From Crambe crambe (taxonomy: Eukaryota > Porifera > Demospongiae > Poecilosclerida > Crambeidae), in assembly GCA_963924555.1 (NCBI GenBank), contig OZ004587.1, forward strand, positions 5,472,075-5,536,074: DNA of 64,000 bases. Direction: 5' to 3'. The position numbers were made by a program, and so were the translations under genes. Of this stretch, positions 1 through 11,197 are shown piece after piece. The notes under the pieces are model-generated. The model searched no databases. It had not been told where the DNA came from and saw only the letters and a program-made list of their open reading frames with translations. How positions within the stretch are numbered: position 1 is the stretch's first letter; each line of letters opens with the position of its first letter.

Positions 1-3000
1 TAGATGAAGTATAAACCAGCAAAGTATCTGTGGTTATCTTTGAAGGCTCCTTGAAAGGAGTCAAAGAAAGGCTTGAATTTTTCCAGTGGGATAACCTTAC
101 ACAAAATATCAGTGAATTTTGACTCTTGTATTCCAAATAGTGCAAGTACCTTGTAGCATAACGGAAAGGATAGCAGAAGAAGAGGAGGCAATAAACTCAT
201 GAAAATCAGAGCAAATATTGCTGGAACAGCATAAGCTAGGTGTTCATCTTTAAAATAATCATATTTTCCATAGTAAAATACTGCTTTACCCATTCCATTA
301 CGTTTACCTGCAAAAAGGGTGACTGGAGTAAGAATTTGAAGAGATATTTTGGTGGATCGTGCATAGCAGATCACTAGAAAACCTGATAATCCGTGGATTA
401 TTGATTCAGATATGTATGCTTTTTTACCCTTTATCTTCTGAATGCACTTATTAAGTTTACTGAATCGTGTGTTCATCAGTGCTACGGTTAATAAAATGAG
501 CAGTAGGGAATACATCACTGTCACATAGTTGAAGGCAAGAATGTTTAGTGAAGTTGCACCTTTGAAGAGACAAAACGATAATCCAGAGTGTGCAAAGAAC
601 TTCAAATTAAAGAAACTGACAAAGAAGTTTAACAGCTTCAGGAATTCACCAGCTTCACGTGGGAAGTCAATCAAATTATTCGCATTAATCACCAAAGTTT
701 CGAATATTTGAGTGTAAAACAAAAAGCTGGTCAGAGCACCAGTTGTCAAATTAATATTGAAAAATATCACAATTACAAAGAGAATGGTTACAGGGAGAAT
801 TTCAGATATAAAGTAAAGCACTATCCCCCATGAACAGTGTTTATCTTCAATGCAGTCAAAGGTGTTTTGGGTATGATAAAAAACGGAAGTGTTATCAATA
901 CAGTCTGCACATATTCTTCCATGACGATTTTTATAACACACTTTTTCACTTAACTCTGTAATTGATGGACTGTCAGGTAGGGCCACATCAGAGTTCTCAG
1001 TCAATCCTTCGTTAGTACAAAAACCAAGAGGGCAATTAGAAATTCGGAAATTATCACTTCCTAATCCATCACTCATATTGTTATTTACATACCCAGCCCA
1101 AAAACCAGCCACCAAGTTGGCTTGAAAAGTAGCTCCATTACAACTCTTGATACACAAGTATCCCCGCTCACCATGGGCAGAACATTTGCACTCAATTCCA
1201 TCCAATATGTAGCCAGGTGGACAAGCTTTGAGGGTTATATTGAAAGAGAGTTCAATGTGCTGCAAATCATTCATCAGTATTCCTATTTCAGCTTGACTGC
1301 CTGGCTCTCCAATCACTTTAATCTTATTATTAGTGATGTAAGTATAAGCAGGATCAATGGACATGCTTCCACTATGAATACGCATAATAAAAATTTTGAG
1401 AACTGGTGATGAAACTGGGTAATTTGTATCATCCAGTATAGTTATATTCAAGTATGTTTCCTTTCCTGGCACAAACATGTCAGGAATGCTGGAGACTTGG
1501 AACTTTGTACCAATTGTGGCTATGTCGGTATCTTTGTGGTAATCAGCAAAAGTGAAGTTAGCTAGTGATTTCATTACTTCAAAATAGATGTAGTCATTAG
1601 CCTGAGAGTAGAGAAGATTACAGGGAGTTATTGAAAATAGAAATATCGATTCATTTCGTCCAAATGTCACAGAGTCATGGGGCTTTATTGTGTTATTATA
1701 GAAATATAAAGTGGTGTTTCGTTCACTAATGTTCTTTTGGTAACTTCCCAAGTACAAGATGAAGCATTTTCTTAATATAGTGGCACCAATATCTCCGATG
1801 GGCTCTTGGAAAATAGCCCCTCCCCTGTTAGATGCACTGTTATTTAGAAACAAAATTGAAGTATCATCATTGATATAAATAGAAGAACCACCTTGCAATG
1901 CTATAGCACCTCCTTCGTAACCATGGTTGTCAACAAATGTCATGTTTGTCCCCTGTTTAAGTTCCATGGCACTTAAAACTACATTTATGGCAGAACCAGT
2001 GTTTGATTGAAACATAATTTCACCTTGAAAGACAATTTGAACTCTGTACGTTAGCAGGGCACCTTTGCCACGATCACGTATCTGGTAAGTGGTTCCTGAA
2101 ATATTTGAGTTAATTGGATGTAAAACTACGTTTGATATGAATGTACAGTCGTGGAACTGTGGTGTAGGAAGATGACCATCCATTACGAATCTTTGAGAAA
2201 GGTAAGGGTTAATCTTTAAAGCCGATCCATACATGGCACGATTGTAAGTCCACACACATTCCTGGAACCTAAAAATATTTTCATGGCTATAGTTCGCAGG
2301 GGCAGCATATAAGTACACAGCCCCTCCTTGATCTGCTGAATTTCCTGAAAAATTACAATTCGAGAACACTATTGAGTTTCGATCCATTTGTGATGACTCG
2401 TGAATAAAACCAGCCCCCACAGCTCCACCCTTTATTCGTGCACTGTTATTCCAGAAATGTGATTGGCTCACTTCAATTTTGATGTCATGTGATGAATTAG
2501 TGAAAGTAATTTGCAAGGCTCCACCATATATAGCATTGTTATTATCAAATAGAGAGTCGAGTATGGTCAAATCAACATGATGTGTCTCTCCTCTGAAGTA
2601 TATATTTATGCCACCTCCTCTGACAAAATCAATTACATCATCACTATTACTCTTTCCAAACTCATTTTCAAATAGGGAATCATTTTGGGCAGAGTTGTTA
2701 ATGAAAGTACAATTCTCAATGATAAAGGAACCATTTTCAATCATAGTAGATTTGATAAAGACTCCTCCTCCTGCAGAAGTGTTGCCAGGTCTGTTGTTCA
2801 TGAAGGTAGAGTTAGTGATACTTATGTACTTATTCTCGATCAAGGCTAACCCCACACCAACAGTGTTCTGTACAGTGACATCAGTTATGAAAACATGGAT
2901 ACATTCAGATATATAAATACTGCTGCTGAAGTTTACTTGAATATCATCAATCACATTGCTGAAACTACATTGATCCAATATGACATTTTCAATTTCAACT

Positions 3001-3350
3001 GTGGTGATATTGATGAATTGTAATCCAGCATTTCCAGTTTGACAGAATAAAGTTGATCCTCCTTCAACTCCAAATATACTTACATTGCCTATAATATCTC
3101 TGAAAGTGACAACAGCATGTATCCCGTAAGTGCTTGAGCAGAGTTGAATGATAACTTCAGGATCACCAATTGCATCAGAAAAAATTTCTTGCGAGAAACC
3201 GAAGAACGAATCACAACGGTTTAATGAATAATTGCTGCATAAATTCTCATTCTGTGTATCACTGGAGTTCAGCCCACAGAGAGTTGTACCCTCCAGTCCA
3301 TGACAAAAATAGAGTAGTACAAGCAAGCTAAAGGGCACTAACTTTGCCAT
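1..3350 (-). CDS. Copy A: beta-helix/multi-TM surface protein, 3' end cut by window edge
   Basis: Reading the minus strand from the ATG at 3348-3350, the frame stays open to base 1 with no stop, giving about 1,116 residues. By comparison with copy B, about 150 C-terminal codons lie outside the window. The leader (MAKLVPFSLLVLLYFCHGLEG) is a signal peptide unlike those of the other copies. It is followed by an Asn/Ser/Thr-rich beta-helix region with GGA[VI] turns, a Cys-rich module starting at CPPGY, and the first membrane segments. Bases 1-1955 are almost identical to 7903-9845 of copy B, so the two shared a recent duplication or conversion. The 12-bp length difference in that block is a multiple of three. 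No lesion is visible, so this is probably a functional gene. The membrane localisation is inferred from hydrophobicity; the function is unknown. Confidence 0.85.
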   Translation of the reverse strand, partial: MAKLVPFSLLVLLYFCHGLEGTTLCGLNSSDTQNENLCSNYSLNRCDSFFGFSQEIFSDAIGDPEVIIQLCSSTYGIHAVVTFRDIIGNVSIFGVEGGSTLFCQTGNAGLQFINITTVEIENVILDQCSFSNVIDDIQVNFSSSIYISECIHVFITDVTVQNTVGVGLALIENKYISITNSTFMNNRPGNTSAGGGVFIKSTMIENGSFIIENCTFINNSAQNDSLFENEFGKSNSDDVIDFVRGGGINIYFRGETHHVDLTILDSLFDNNNAIYGGALQITFTNSSHDIKIEVSQSHFWNNSARIKGGAVGAGFIHESSQMDRNSIVFSNCNFSGNSADQGGAVYLYAAPANYSHENIFRFQECVWTYNRAMYGSALKINPYLSQRFVMDGHLPTPQFHDCTFISNVVLHPINSNISGTTYQIRDRGKGALLTYRVQIVFQGEIMFQSNTGSAINVVLSAMELKQGTNMTFVDNHGYEGGAIALQGGSSIYINDDTSILFLNNSASNRGGAIFQEPIGDIGATILRKCFILYLGSYQKNISERNTTLYFYNNTIKPHDSVTFGRNESIFLFSITPCNLLYSQANDYIYFEVMKSLANFTFADYHKDTDIATIGTKFQVSSIPDMFVPGKETYLNITILDDTNYPVSSPVLKIFIMRIHSGSMSIDPAYTYITNNKIKVIGEPGSQAEIGILMNDLQHIELSFNITLKACPPGYILDGIECKCSAHGERGYLCIKSCNGATFQANLVAGFWAGYVNNNMSDGLGSDNFRISNCPLGFCTNEGLTENSDVALPDSPSITELSEKVCYKNRHGRICADCIDNTSVFYHTQNTFDCIEDKHCSWGIVLYFISEILPVTILFVIVIFFNINLTTGALTSFLFYTQIFETLVINANNLIDFPREAGEFLKLLNFFVSFFNLKFFAHSGLSFCLFKGATSLNILAFNYVTVMYSLLLILLTVALMNTRFSKLNKCIQKIKGKKAYISESIIHGLSGFLVICYARSTKISLQILTPVTLFAGKRNGMGKAVFYYGKYDYFKDEHLAYAVPAIFALIFMSLLPPLLLLSFPLCYKVLALFGIQESKFTDILCKVIPLEKFKPFFDSFQGAFKDNHRYFAGLYFI

Positions 3351-3404
3351 AACTTCAGTCAGTACTAATTCCTTTTTTATGGTTAGCAGTAAAGCACTGT
3401 GCTT

Positions 3405-3413
3405 CTTTATATA
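3405..3413 (-). promoter_or_regulatory. TATA box of copy A
   Basis: TATATAAAG on the minus strand, about 55 bp upstream of the ATG of copy A. The position matches the TATA boxes of the type I copies. The surrounding leader sequence is otherwise different from theirs. Confidence 0.55.
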
Positions 3414-3420
3414 ATTACTA

Positions 3421-4725
3421 CCAAAATTAATAACAATGAAAGTGAAAGTTATTTGGGAAATAGTAGTTTTTGTTAGCTGTTGTATTGATGGCATACAAAA
3501 TTTATTTTGTTATACAAACTCCAATCTCTAAAATCCTCTGATCTAGTAACAATTAATAAAATTGTTAGTAATTCAAAAGGAAATTAATCAAGCTTTTGAT
3601 AACTAAACAAGTTAGCTACATATAGTGGGAGAAAAGCAGTTCACTAATCGTGTATAACCAAATTTATTAAGAGGGGAGAAACTAGCAGCTCTGAAATCGC
3701 CAAATTGGTTATTGTTGGGTTCATCGTGGCGCGCTCAAGAGAGTCAATACAAAGATGCTTATTCTTTAGGTAACTGTCACAATGACCGAATCACAGGGGT
3801 GACCTTTGGCATTTTAATAGCCTATCTATGAGGTCACTAACATTTGGTGTTGATGAGGTGTAAATGATATATGAATCAAAGTGTTTATGCATAAAGTATT
3901 TATAGGTCCAGGTCCAGGAATGTCATTATGGCTACTGCTCCAACAGTTATACTGGTGTTCCATCACAAAAAGGGAGGATTTGATAACACAGGTTCTTCCC
4001 AAAGCCAGTAGGTAGCCACATGAATATGCTGATTCCTGCGAATGGACAGACGCTGGTCATCCTTCAAGGAGAGTGCTAAAACTTAACTTTCCAAGTTTGT
4101 ACTGGCATCTTCAAAACTAGCACTGCAGCTACGAACAATAGACACTGAATATTATCATGCTGCCATTGTTGTTGAATAATGACATCATTTGTAATTTTGT
4201 ACATACGTAGAATGAACCGAAGAACATCACACCATATATAACAAATATTATGTATGTATGTACCATGCAGTGAATGATATGTATAAACAAGCTATATACT
4301 TAACTACATTGTAGCAATGTTGATTTATTTTCAACAAAACAATTAATCACATGGAATTTAATTACCATGTAGCTACAAAATAGTGTAAAAGCATAAAAGC
4401 TATTTTTAACAATCAGCGGGGAATGGGTCCGCTGATCCCCTAACTTATCTTTGAAGGAGGAATAAAGATTTGATAATACTGCAGGAGCCACTCCCCCAAA
4501 GCAGCATGGGAGGTGATCAAGGTCACCCATAGCACATAAAACACAGATACAGCCAGCATAGAGCAGCAAGCAGTGGTGACGCATGTCATGTCGTGTAAAA
4601 GCTATTTACAAGTAAACTGCACGTAGCAAGGAAAATAAATCAACATGAACACAAATTATTATCTACTGGTAACTGAAAATTTTCCCAATTTATGGTAGTT
4701 TGTGAGAATGTACATTATGTTTGCA
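3421..4725. other. Spacer between A and the C region
   Basis: AT-rich spacer upstream of copy A. I see no credible coding region or RNA gene. The short ORFs here have no signal peptide or family motif and look like chance frames. Confidence 0.5.
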
Positions 4726-5075
4726 ATCAAAAATAGCACTATACAATGAATGACATTGTGATTGCTTCTGTATAAGGCCACCACTTGTAGGTAATGATGG
4801 TCATTAGAGAGGGTTTCATCATGCCAGCCAGTTTACTTTTTTCTCTCTTATTTATAGCTACTTGGTATAATAATGTTAGACCATAAAATTGATGTTAGAC
4901 CATACATAACACGAAATTGATTTGATATCAATAAAACAATTACTTTCTTTAAAGTACATGCAGCTGTGGTATTGTATAGCTACTATAATTATATATAGAT
5001 GATAAACACAATTAGACTGTAGTAATGATAAACTGGATACAGCTGAAGTGTGCAATAGACAAATAAACATAATAA
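4726..5075 (+). repeat. Direct repeat, left of fragment C
   Basis: This block resembles 6860-7090 in the same orientation: both run from AAAATAGCACTATA through a GGTCATTAGAG(A/C)GGGTTTCATCA motif and GTATAATAATGTTA to GGATACAGCTGAAGTGTGCA. The pair brackets the pseudogene fragment C. Confidence 0.6.
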
Positions 5076-5077
5076 CA

Positions 5078-5240
5078 ACAAGTGAATGCAAAAAATTTCT
5101 TCGAAATAAAAATGTGAATTAGGGATGGCCACAAATTTAGCACATATAGCTATTATAACTGCAGCTTCATTATGAAAACCAAGTACTGCAGCATCTATGG
5201 CCCAAAATCTACCTGGAATATGTACTATAACTGCATGCAA
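5078..5240 (+). repeat. Truncated foldback-type element
   Basis: It starts with ACAAGTGAATGCAAAAAATT, close to the terminal repeat of the element at 39605-39866, and continues with the related TTAGGGATGGCC and TACTGCAGC segments. No matching right terminus is visible, so it seems to be a truncated copy. Confidence 0.4.
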
Positions 5241-5328
5241 GAGAGTGAACTTAGTGAAGTAATCCCTTACCCATCACCAAGTACGAGATACTATTCCTAC
5301 TTCACTCCTATGACAGGCTAAGGGAGTG

Positions 5329-6623
5329 AAATACTGCATTTTTAGTACTCTTTTATATACTTTCTGAAATTGTTCCAGTGACAATCCTCTTTCTATTTGT
5401 GATATTGTTCGATATCAAACTAACAATTGTTTACTCAATGCTTTATTGTTCTATGCCCAAATATTTGAGTCCTTGGAGGTATATGGAAATAATTTGATTG
5501 ACTTTGATGAAAAAACAAACACATTTCTAGAGCTTTTAAACTTCTTTATCAGCTTCTTTAACTTGAAGTTCTTTACTCATCCTAAATTATCATTTTGCTT
5601 ATTCAAAGGTGCAACTTCACTGAGCATTATTGCCTTTGGTTATGTCACAGTGACGTACTCTCTGCTTCTTGTTTTATTGACTGTAAGTTTAATGAATTCA
5701 CCCTTCAACAAACTCAATAAATACATCCAAAAGGTAAAGGGTAGAAAAACATACATCTCTGAATCGATCATACATGGATTATCAAGTTTTCTTGTCTTAT
5801 GTTATGCACGATCCACCAAAGTATCTCTTCAAATACTTACCCCACAGATTCTCTTTGCAAAAAGTCGAAAAAAGAATGGAATGGTAGTGTTTTATTATGG
5901 AGTATTCAACTACTTAAAGGACGGGCACTTGCTCTATGCCATACCAGCTATCTTTGCTCTGATTTTCATGAGTTTGTTACCTCCTCTTCTTCTGCTATCC
6001 TACCCTTTATGCTACAAAGTACTTGCACTCTTTGGGATACAAGAGTCAAAGTTTACCAACATCATGTGCAAGATAATTCCACTGCAAAAATTCAAGCCTT
6101 TCTTTGATTCATTTCAAGGTACTTTCAAAGATAACCATAGGTACTTTGCAAGTTTGTACTTTATCTACAAGTTACTAGCAATGTTACTATTTGTTATCTC
6201 AAGCGGTTTAAGTGAGTTCTATCTTCTGCTGCAACTTCAGTTCATACTAACAATGGCAATTCACTCCTGGATTCAACCATACAAAGAGAAATGGCATAAC
6301 AGACTCGAAATATTCATCTTTATCATAATGGCCATTTTGAACGGCATAACATTGGGTAATATCCAACTGAGACTAAATCCAATGGATTTTCATCGATCTA
6401 TTCAAATTTTAAGCAGAATTCAAGTGATTTTAGCGTACACACCATTGTTATACTCATAGTAGGTTATACACTTGGCAAGCTAGTAAAGAAATTGTCCACT
6501 AGATGTTGTCTAAACACTCGATCCCGAAACACCAGAAGGGAAGATGAATTAGAAATATCACTTTCAATGTTTGAGCGTGATCATCAAGATGTTGTTGATA
6601 CAGGTTATCAAAAATGTAAATGA
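5329..6623 (+). pseudogene. Copy C: old 3' fragment of the family
   Basis: Only the membrane domain and tail are present. Homology starts near GAAATACTGC, where other copies encode YCSWG, and runs to the stop TGA at 6621-6623 (tail GYQKCK). The longest open piece (5446-6459) covers most membrane segments. A 1-bp loss near 5430 and a 2-bp gain near 6450 shift the frame. The fragment is clearly more diverged than E, F or J, but still keeps the tail pattern RREDELEISLSM. No ectodomain, leader or promoter is found. It lies opposite in strand to A and B and is bracketed by direct repeats. I read it as an old truncated duplicate; its closest relative in the window is the 3' end of copy K. Confidence 0.85.
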
Positions 6624-6859
6624 GTTACTTAGCTAAGATTTTGACACAATTAAGTGATCACGAAATGTCTCTTCATGGTCATATACCATAACACAAATGC
6701 ACATATGTAATAAATATTTCTCCTTTTGTATGTACAAGTAAATGAGTACAGCTATATAGCTACGTATACTTATTGAAATAGCATATTTTTTGTGTGTATG
6801 CACATTCTGATTAATTTTCTTACCTCCTAAATAATAAAGGTGCTTGTAAATCCTTTCAA

Positions 6860-7090
6860 TCCAAAATAGCACTATATACAAGCTACGTTATAGCCACCAT
6901 TTTCATGGTCATTAGAGCGGGTTTCATCACGCCAGTCAGTTTTTTTCCCCTCTCTTACTCGGTATAATAATGTTAAACTATTACCAATAACACAAACTTT
7001 ATTTGAAAATAGTACATGCAGCTGTCCTAATAATATTATGTGATAGAGAACAAACACAATTACCAGTTATGACAAATTGGATACAGCTGA
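6860..7090 (+). repeat. Direct repeat, right of fragment C
   Basis: Partner of 4726-5075, with matching order of motifs up to GGATACAGCTGAAGTGTGCA. It runs straight into the minisatellite that ends at the stop codon of copy B. Confidence 0.6.
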
Positions 7091-7441
7091 AGTGTGCAGA
7101 TAAGCACACAATGTAAGTAAATGTATAGTTGTACAGAACAGAGGCAAACTACATCCACCAGCATTGCAGCTGCATAAACACAAGCACATGATTATAGTTG
7201 TAACATATGACAAACTACATTCAGCTGCAGTGTGTAATAGTCAGATATAAGCACACAATGTATAGTTATAGACAAACTACATGCAGCATTGCAGCTGCAG
7301 TGGACAAACACAAGTTCATAGTTATAGTTGTACAGATGATAAACTACATGCAGCTGCAGTGTGTTATAGGGAGAGACAACTACACACAATATGTTGCAAA
7401 CAATTTATATTTCTCAGTTGCAGTGTGTGTTAGAGGATTTA
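7060..7441. repeat. Degenerate minisatellite
   Basis: About five imperfect repeats of roughly 50-70 bp built around GACAAACTACATGCAGCTGCAGTGTG, given here as GACAAACTACAT followed by GCAGCTGCAGTG, interleaved with TATAGTTATAG(A/T)-type spacers. The array directly abuts the 3' end of copy B. A single related unit (ATGATAAACTGGATACAGCTG) is also seen near 5028. Confidence 0.6.
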
Positions 7442-7442
7442 A

Positions 7443-10400
7443 TTATGTGCATTTCTGGTAGTGCAATCCTGACTCCTCACACTCATCACGATCAAGCATT
7501 GAAAGAGACATTTCCAATTCACTATTCCTCTGTAAAAATGGTATTTTTTTTCTTATAATATCACATCTGGAAAGGATCTTCTTTGCAAGATTAGCAACTA
7601 CATATCCTACCATGAAAACAAGAGGAGTATATGCAAGGAAGAGCTGGATTCTGGTGGATATTTTCAAATTAGTGTGAAAAAAATCGAACTGATTTATTTT
7701 CTGTTGGTAATTGTATAATGTTATACCATTCAAAGTGGATAACAAAGTAAAAATGAAGATGTCGAATCTGTTGTGCCAGTTCTCCTTGTACGGCTGAATC
7801 CATGAGTGGATTGCCAGAGTTAGAATAAATTGAAGCTCGAGCAGAAAGTAGAACTTGATTAAACTATCGGTTAGAACGTATAATAGCAGAGCAGATAATC
7901 TGTAGATGAAGTATAAACCAGCAAAGTATCTGTGGTTATCTTTGAAGGCTCCTTGAAAGGAGTCAAAAAAAGGCTTGAATTTTTCCAGTGGGATAACCTT
8001 ACACAAAATATCAGTGAATTTTGACTCTTGTATTCTAAATAGTGCAAGTATCTTGTAGCATAACGGAAAGGATAGCAGAAGAAGAGGAGGCAATAAACTC
8101 ATGAAAATCAGAGCAAATATTGCTGGAACAGCATAAGCTAGGTGTTCATCTTTAAAATAATCATATTTTCCATAGTAAAATACTGCTTTACCCGTTCCAT
8201 TACGTTTACCAGCAAAAAGGGTGACTGGAGTAAGAATTTGAAGAGATATTTTGGTGGATCGTGCATAGCAGATCACTAGAAAACCTGATAATCCGTGGAT
8301 TATTGATTCAGATATGTATGCTTTTTTACCCTTTATCTTCTGAATGCACTTATTAAGTTTACTGAATCGTGTGTTCATCAGTGCTACAGTTAATAAAATG
8401 AGCAGTAGGGAATACATCACTGTCACATAGTTGAAGGCAAGAATATTTAGTGAAGTTGCACCTTTGAAGAGACAAAATGATAATCCAGAGTGTGCAAAGA
8501 ACTTCAAATTAAAGAAACTGACAAAGAAGTTTAACAGCTTCAGGAATTCACCAGCTTCACGTGGGAAGTCAATCAAATTATTCGCATTAATCACCAAAGT
8601 TTCGAATATTTGAGTGTAAAACAAAAAGCTGGTCAGAGCACCAGTTGTCAAATTAATATTGAAAAATATCACAAGTAGAAACAGAATTGTTACAGGGAGA
8701 ATTTCAGATATAAAGTAAAGCACTATTCCCGTTGAACAGTGTTTATCTTCGATGCAGTCAAAGGTGTTTTGGGTATGATAAAAAACAGAAGTGTTATCAA
8801 TACAGTCTGCACATATTCTTCCACAACGATTTTTATAACACACTTTTTCACTTAACTCTGAAATTGATGGACTGTCAGGTAGGGCCACATCAGAGTTCTC
8901 AGTCAATCCTTCGTTAGTACAAAAACCAAGAGGACAATTAGAAATTCGGAAATTATCACTTCTTACATCACCCATATTGTTATTTACATACCCAGCCCAA
9001 AAACCAGCCACCAAGTTGGCTTGAAAAGTAGCTTCATTACAACTCTTGATACACAAGTATCCCCGCTCACCATGGGCAGAACATTTGCACTCAATTCCAT
9101 CCAATATGTAGCCAGGTGGACAAGCTTGGAGGGTTATATTGAAAGAGAGTTCAATGTGCTGCAAATCATTCATCAGTATTCCTATTTCAGCTTGACTGCC
9201 TGGCTCTCCAATCACTTTAATCTTATTATTAGTGATGTAAGTATAAACAGGATCTATGGACAAGTTTCCTCTATCAATATGCAAAATAAAAACTTTGAGA
9301 ACTGGTGATGAAACTGGGTAATTTGTATCATCCAGTATAGTTATATTCAAGTATGTTTCCTTTCCTGGCACGAACATGTCAGGAATGCTGGAGACTTGGA
9401 ACTTTGTACCAATTGTGGCTATGTCATGGTAATCAGCAAAAGTGAAGTTAGCTAGTGACTTCATTACTTCAAAATACATGTAGTCGTTAGCCTGGGAGTA
9501 GAGAAGATTACAGGGAGTTATTGAAAATAGAAATATCGATTCATTTCGTCCAAATGTCACAGAGTCATGGGGTTTTATTGTGTTATTATAGAAATATAAA
9601 GTGGTGTTTCGTTCACTAATGTTCTTTTGGTAACTTCCCAAGTACAAGATGAAGCATTTTCTTAATATAGTGGCACCAATATCTCCGATGGGCTCTTGGA
9701 AAATAGCCCCTCCCCTGTTAGATGCACTGTTATTTAGAAACAAAATTGAAGTATCATCATTGATATAAATAGAAGAACCACCTTGCAATGCTATGGCACC
9801 TCCTTCGTAACCATGGTTGTCAACAAATGTCATGTTTGTCCCCTGTATCTGGTAAGTGGTTTCTGAAATATTTGAGTTAATTGGATGTAAAACTGTGTTT
9901 GATATGAATGTACAGTCGTGGAACTGTGGTGTAGGAAGATGTTCATAAAGGTAGAGTTAGTGATACTGATGTACTTATTCTCAATCAAGGCTAACCCAAC
10001 ACCAACAGTGTTCTGAACAGTGACATCAGTTATTGTAATGTTGATACATCCAGATATATAAATACTGCTGCTGAAGTTTACTTGAAAATGATCCTCAACA
10101 ATCGTGTTGTCAAAACTACATCGATCCAATATGACATTTTCAATCTCAACTGTGATGATATTGATGAACTGTAGTCCAGTTGTTCCAATTTGACAGTTTA
10201 AAGTTGATCTTCCCTCAACTCCTAGTATGCTCACACTGACCATGTTTCTGAAAGTGACTACATCTTGTTCTCCAATTTCATACACACTTGAACAAAGGTG
10301 AATGGAGACCTCATGATCACTATCGGCAGACAAACTTTCGAGTGGGAAATTAGCGTATGATTCACAGTGTGATGTCAAGCACTGATGGCTGCTCTGTGCA

Positions 10401-10498
10401 TCAGTGGAATTCAGCACACAGAGAGTTGAATCCGTTTGACAAAATCCACTACTCAAGCACAGTAGCTGAAGCAAGCTAAGGAAGCATGATTTAGCCAT
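7443..10498 (-). pseudogene. Copy B: chimeric, frameshifted family member
   Basis: The 5' part (10498 down to about 9941) has the type I leader MAKSCFLSLLQLLCLSSGFC and is nearly identical to copy J. From about 9940 down to 7443 the sequence is A-like. At the junction about 620 bp present in copy A are missing, which shifts the frame; the first ORF then ends at 9830. A further 123-bp in-frame gap sits near 9845. The downstream frame (9833-7443, 796 codons) still encodes the late beta-helix, Cys-rich module, all membrane segments and a variant tail (RNSELEMSLSMLDRDE, ending YQKCT). Upstream homology to type I promoters stops at about 10532, before the TATA box. A broken frame plus a lost promoter make a pseudogene likely. 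Confidence 0.85.
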
Positions 10499-10532
10499 CT
10501 GCTCTGAAACTATTGTGCTAAAGTCTGTGAGT

Positions 10533-10719
10533 TTATATCAAATTACGTCAGAATCACGGGATCGACCGGAAACATCTCTCTGTCAAGAAAGAAGCCATAC
10601 TAGTAGACCCTCTGAAAATTCACACACGATGGTTCTCTCTATGACGGCACATACTAAGTGGCTTGCACTGGTGTGAGACTGCGGTATTGCAGTACCACCA
10701 ATGCAGTATATAAGGTGGA
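10533..10719. other. Spacer upstream of B
   Basis: Unique-looking sequence beyond the point where B loses homology to type I promoters. I see no gene in it. Confidence 0.4.
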
Positions 10720-10830
10720 TTGGAGAGAGAGAGCTGGTTCCTGGGTGCCTGGTGGCTCATTCGGTTGGGTCCTGTGGCTATGACAGCTAAAGTCAGTTGC
10801 TGCAGGTTCAATACTCAGCTGGTGGGTTGC
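10720..10830 (+). repeat. Possible tRNA-derived SINE head
   Basis: A more GC-rich patch contains an A-box-like TGGCTCATTCGG near 10752 and a B-box-like GGTTCAATACTC at 10805-10816, about 53 bp apart. That spacing and order fit an RNA polymerase III internal promoter. It does not fold into a clear tRNA by eye, so a SINE relic is likelier than a tRNA gene. Only one copy is in the window. Confidence 0.35.
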
Positions 10831-10892
10831 GGGGTCACTTGGGGTGCCAGTTTTTCTTCAGTCCTCCTTCACCATCTTATTACATGTTCATA

Positions 10893-10948
10893 TATCTGGA
10901 TGTATCAATGTTTTCATAACTGATGTCACTGTTCAGAATACTTTTGGT
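10893..10948 (+). pseudogene. Short family coding fragment upstream of D
   Basis: ATCTGGATGTATCAATG and the following bases to TTTTGGTG match the ectodomain coding region of the family (compare 12178-12232). The same isolated fragment lies upstream of copy L at 56826-56879, so it was duplicated together with the type II upstream region. Confidence 0.6.
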
Positions 10949-11041
10949 GTGATAACATGTATAACATGTAGAACTGATAACATGTAGAACTACGTGAACT
11001 ATAATAAATTATGGTGAACAGCCTAGGCAGCTATAGTTTAT

Positions 11042-11197
11042 TTGCCCCTTGATCATTCACTACAACTGCTATAACTTTCTCAATTCTTAACCAAATTTCA
11101 AATTTCAAACACCAGCAGAGCATAATCAGCTCTTTGTTGATGATAGAAGTTTGGTTAAAGTTAGCTATAGCAGTTATAGTGAATGATCAAGGGGCAA
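11042..11197. repeat. Foldback element (type II upstream region)
   Basis: Imperfect inverted repeat of about 155 bp: TTGCCCCTTGATCATTCACT at the left and its complement AGTGAATGATCAAGGGGCAA at the right, with further pairing inwards (CAACTGCTATAACTTT against AAAGTTAGCTATAGCAG). A second copy at 56970-57125 sits in the same place before copy L. Confidence 0.75.

Noticed and set aside
529..711. Small plus-strand ORF within copy A (also at 8431-8613 in B)
   Set aside because: It is antisense to the conserved membrane domain and repeats only because the coding strand repeats.
7207..7461. ORFs on both strands of the 7.2-7.4 kb region
   Set aside because: They are translations of a minisatellite.
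10750..10820. tRNA gene
   Set aside because: A- and B-box-like motifs are present, but no convincing cloverleaf or acceptor stem; listed as possible SINE instead.
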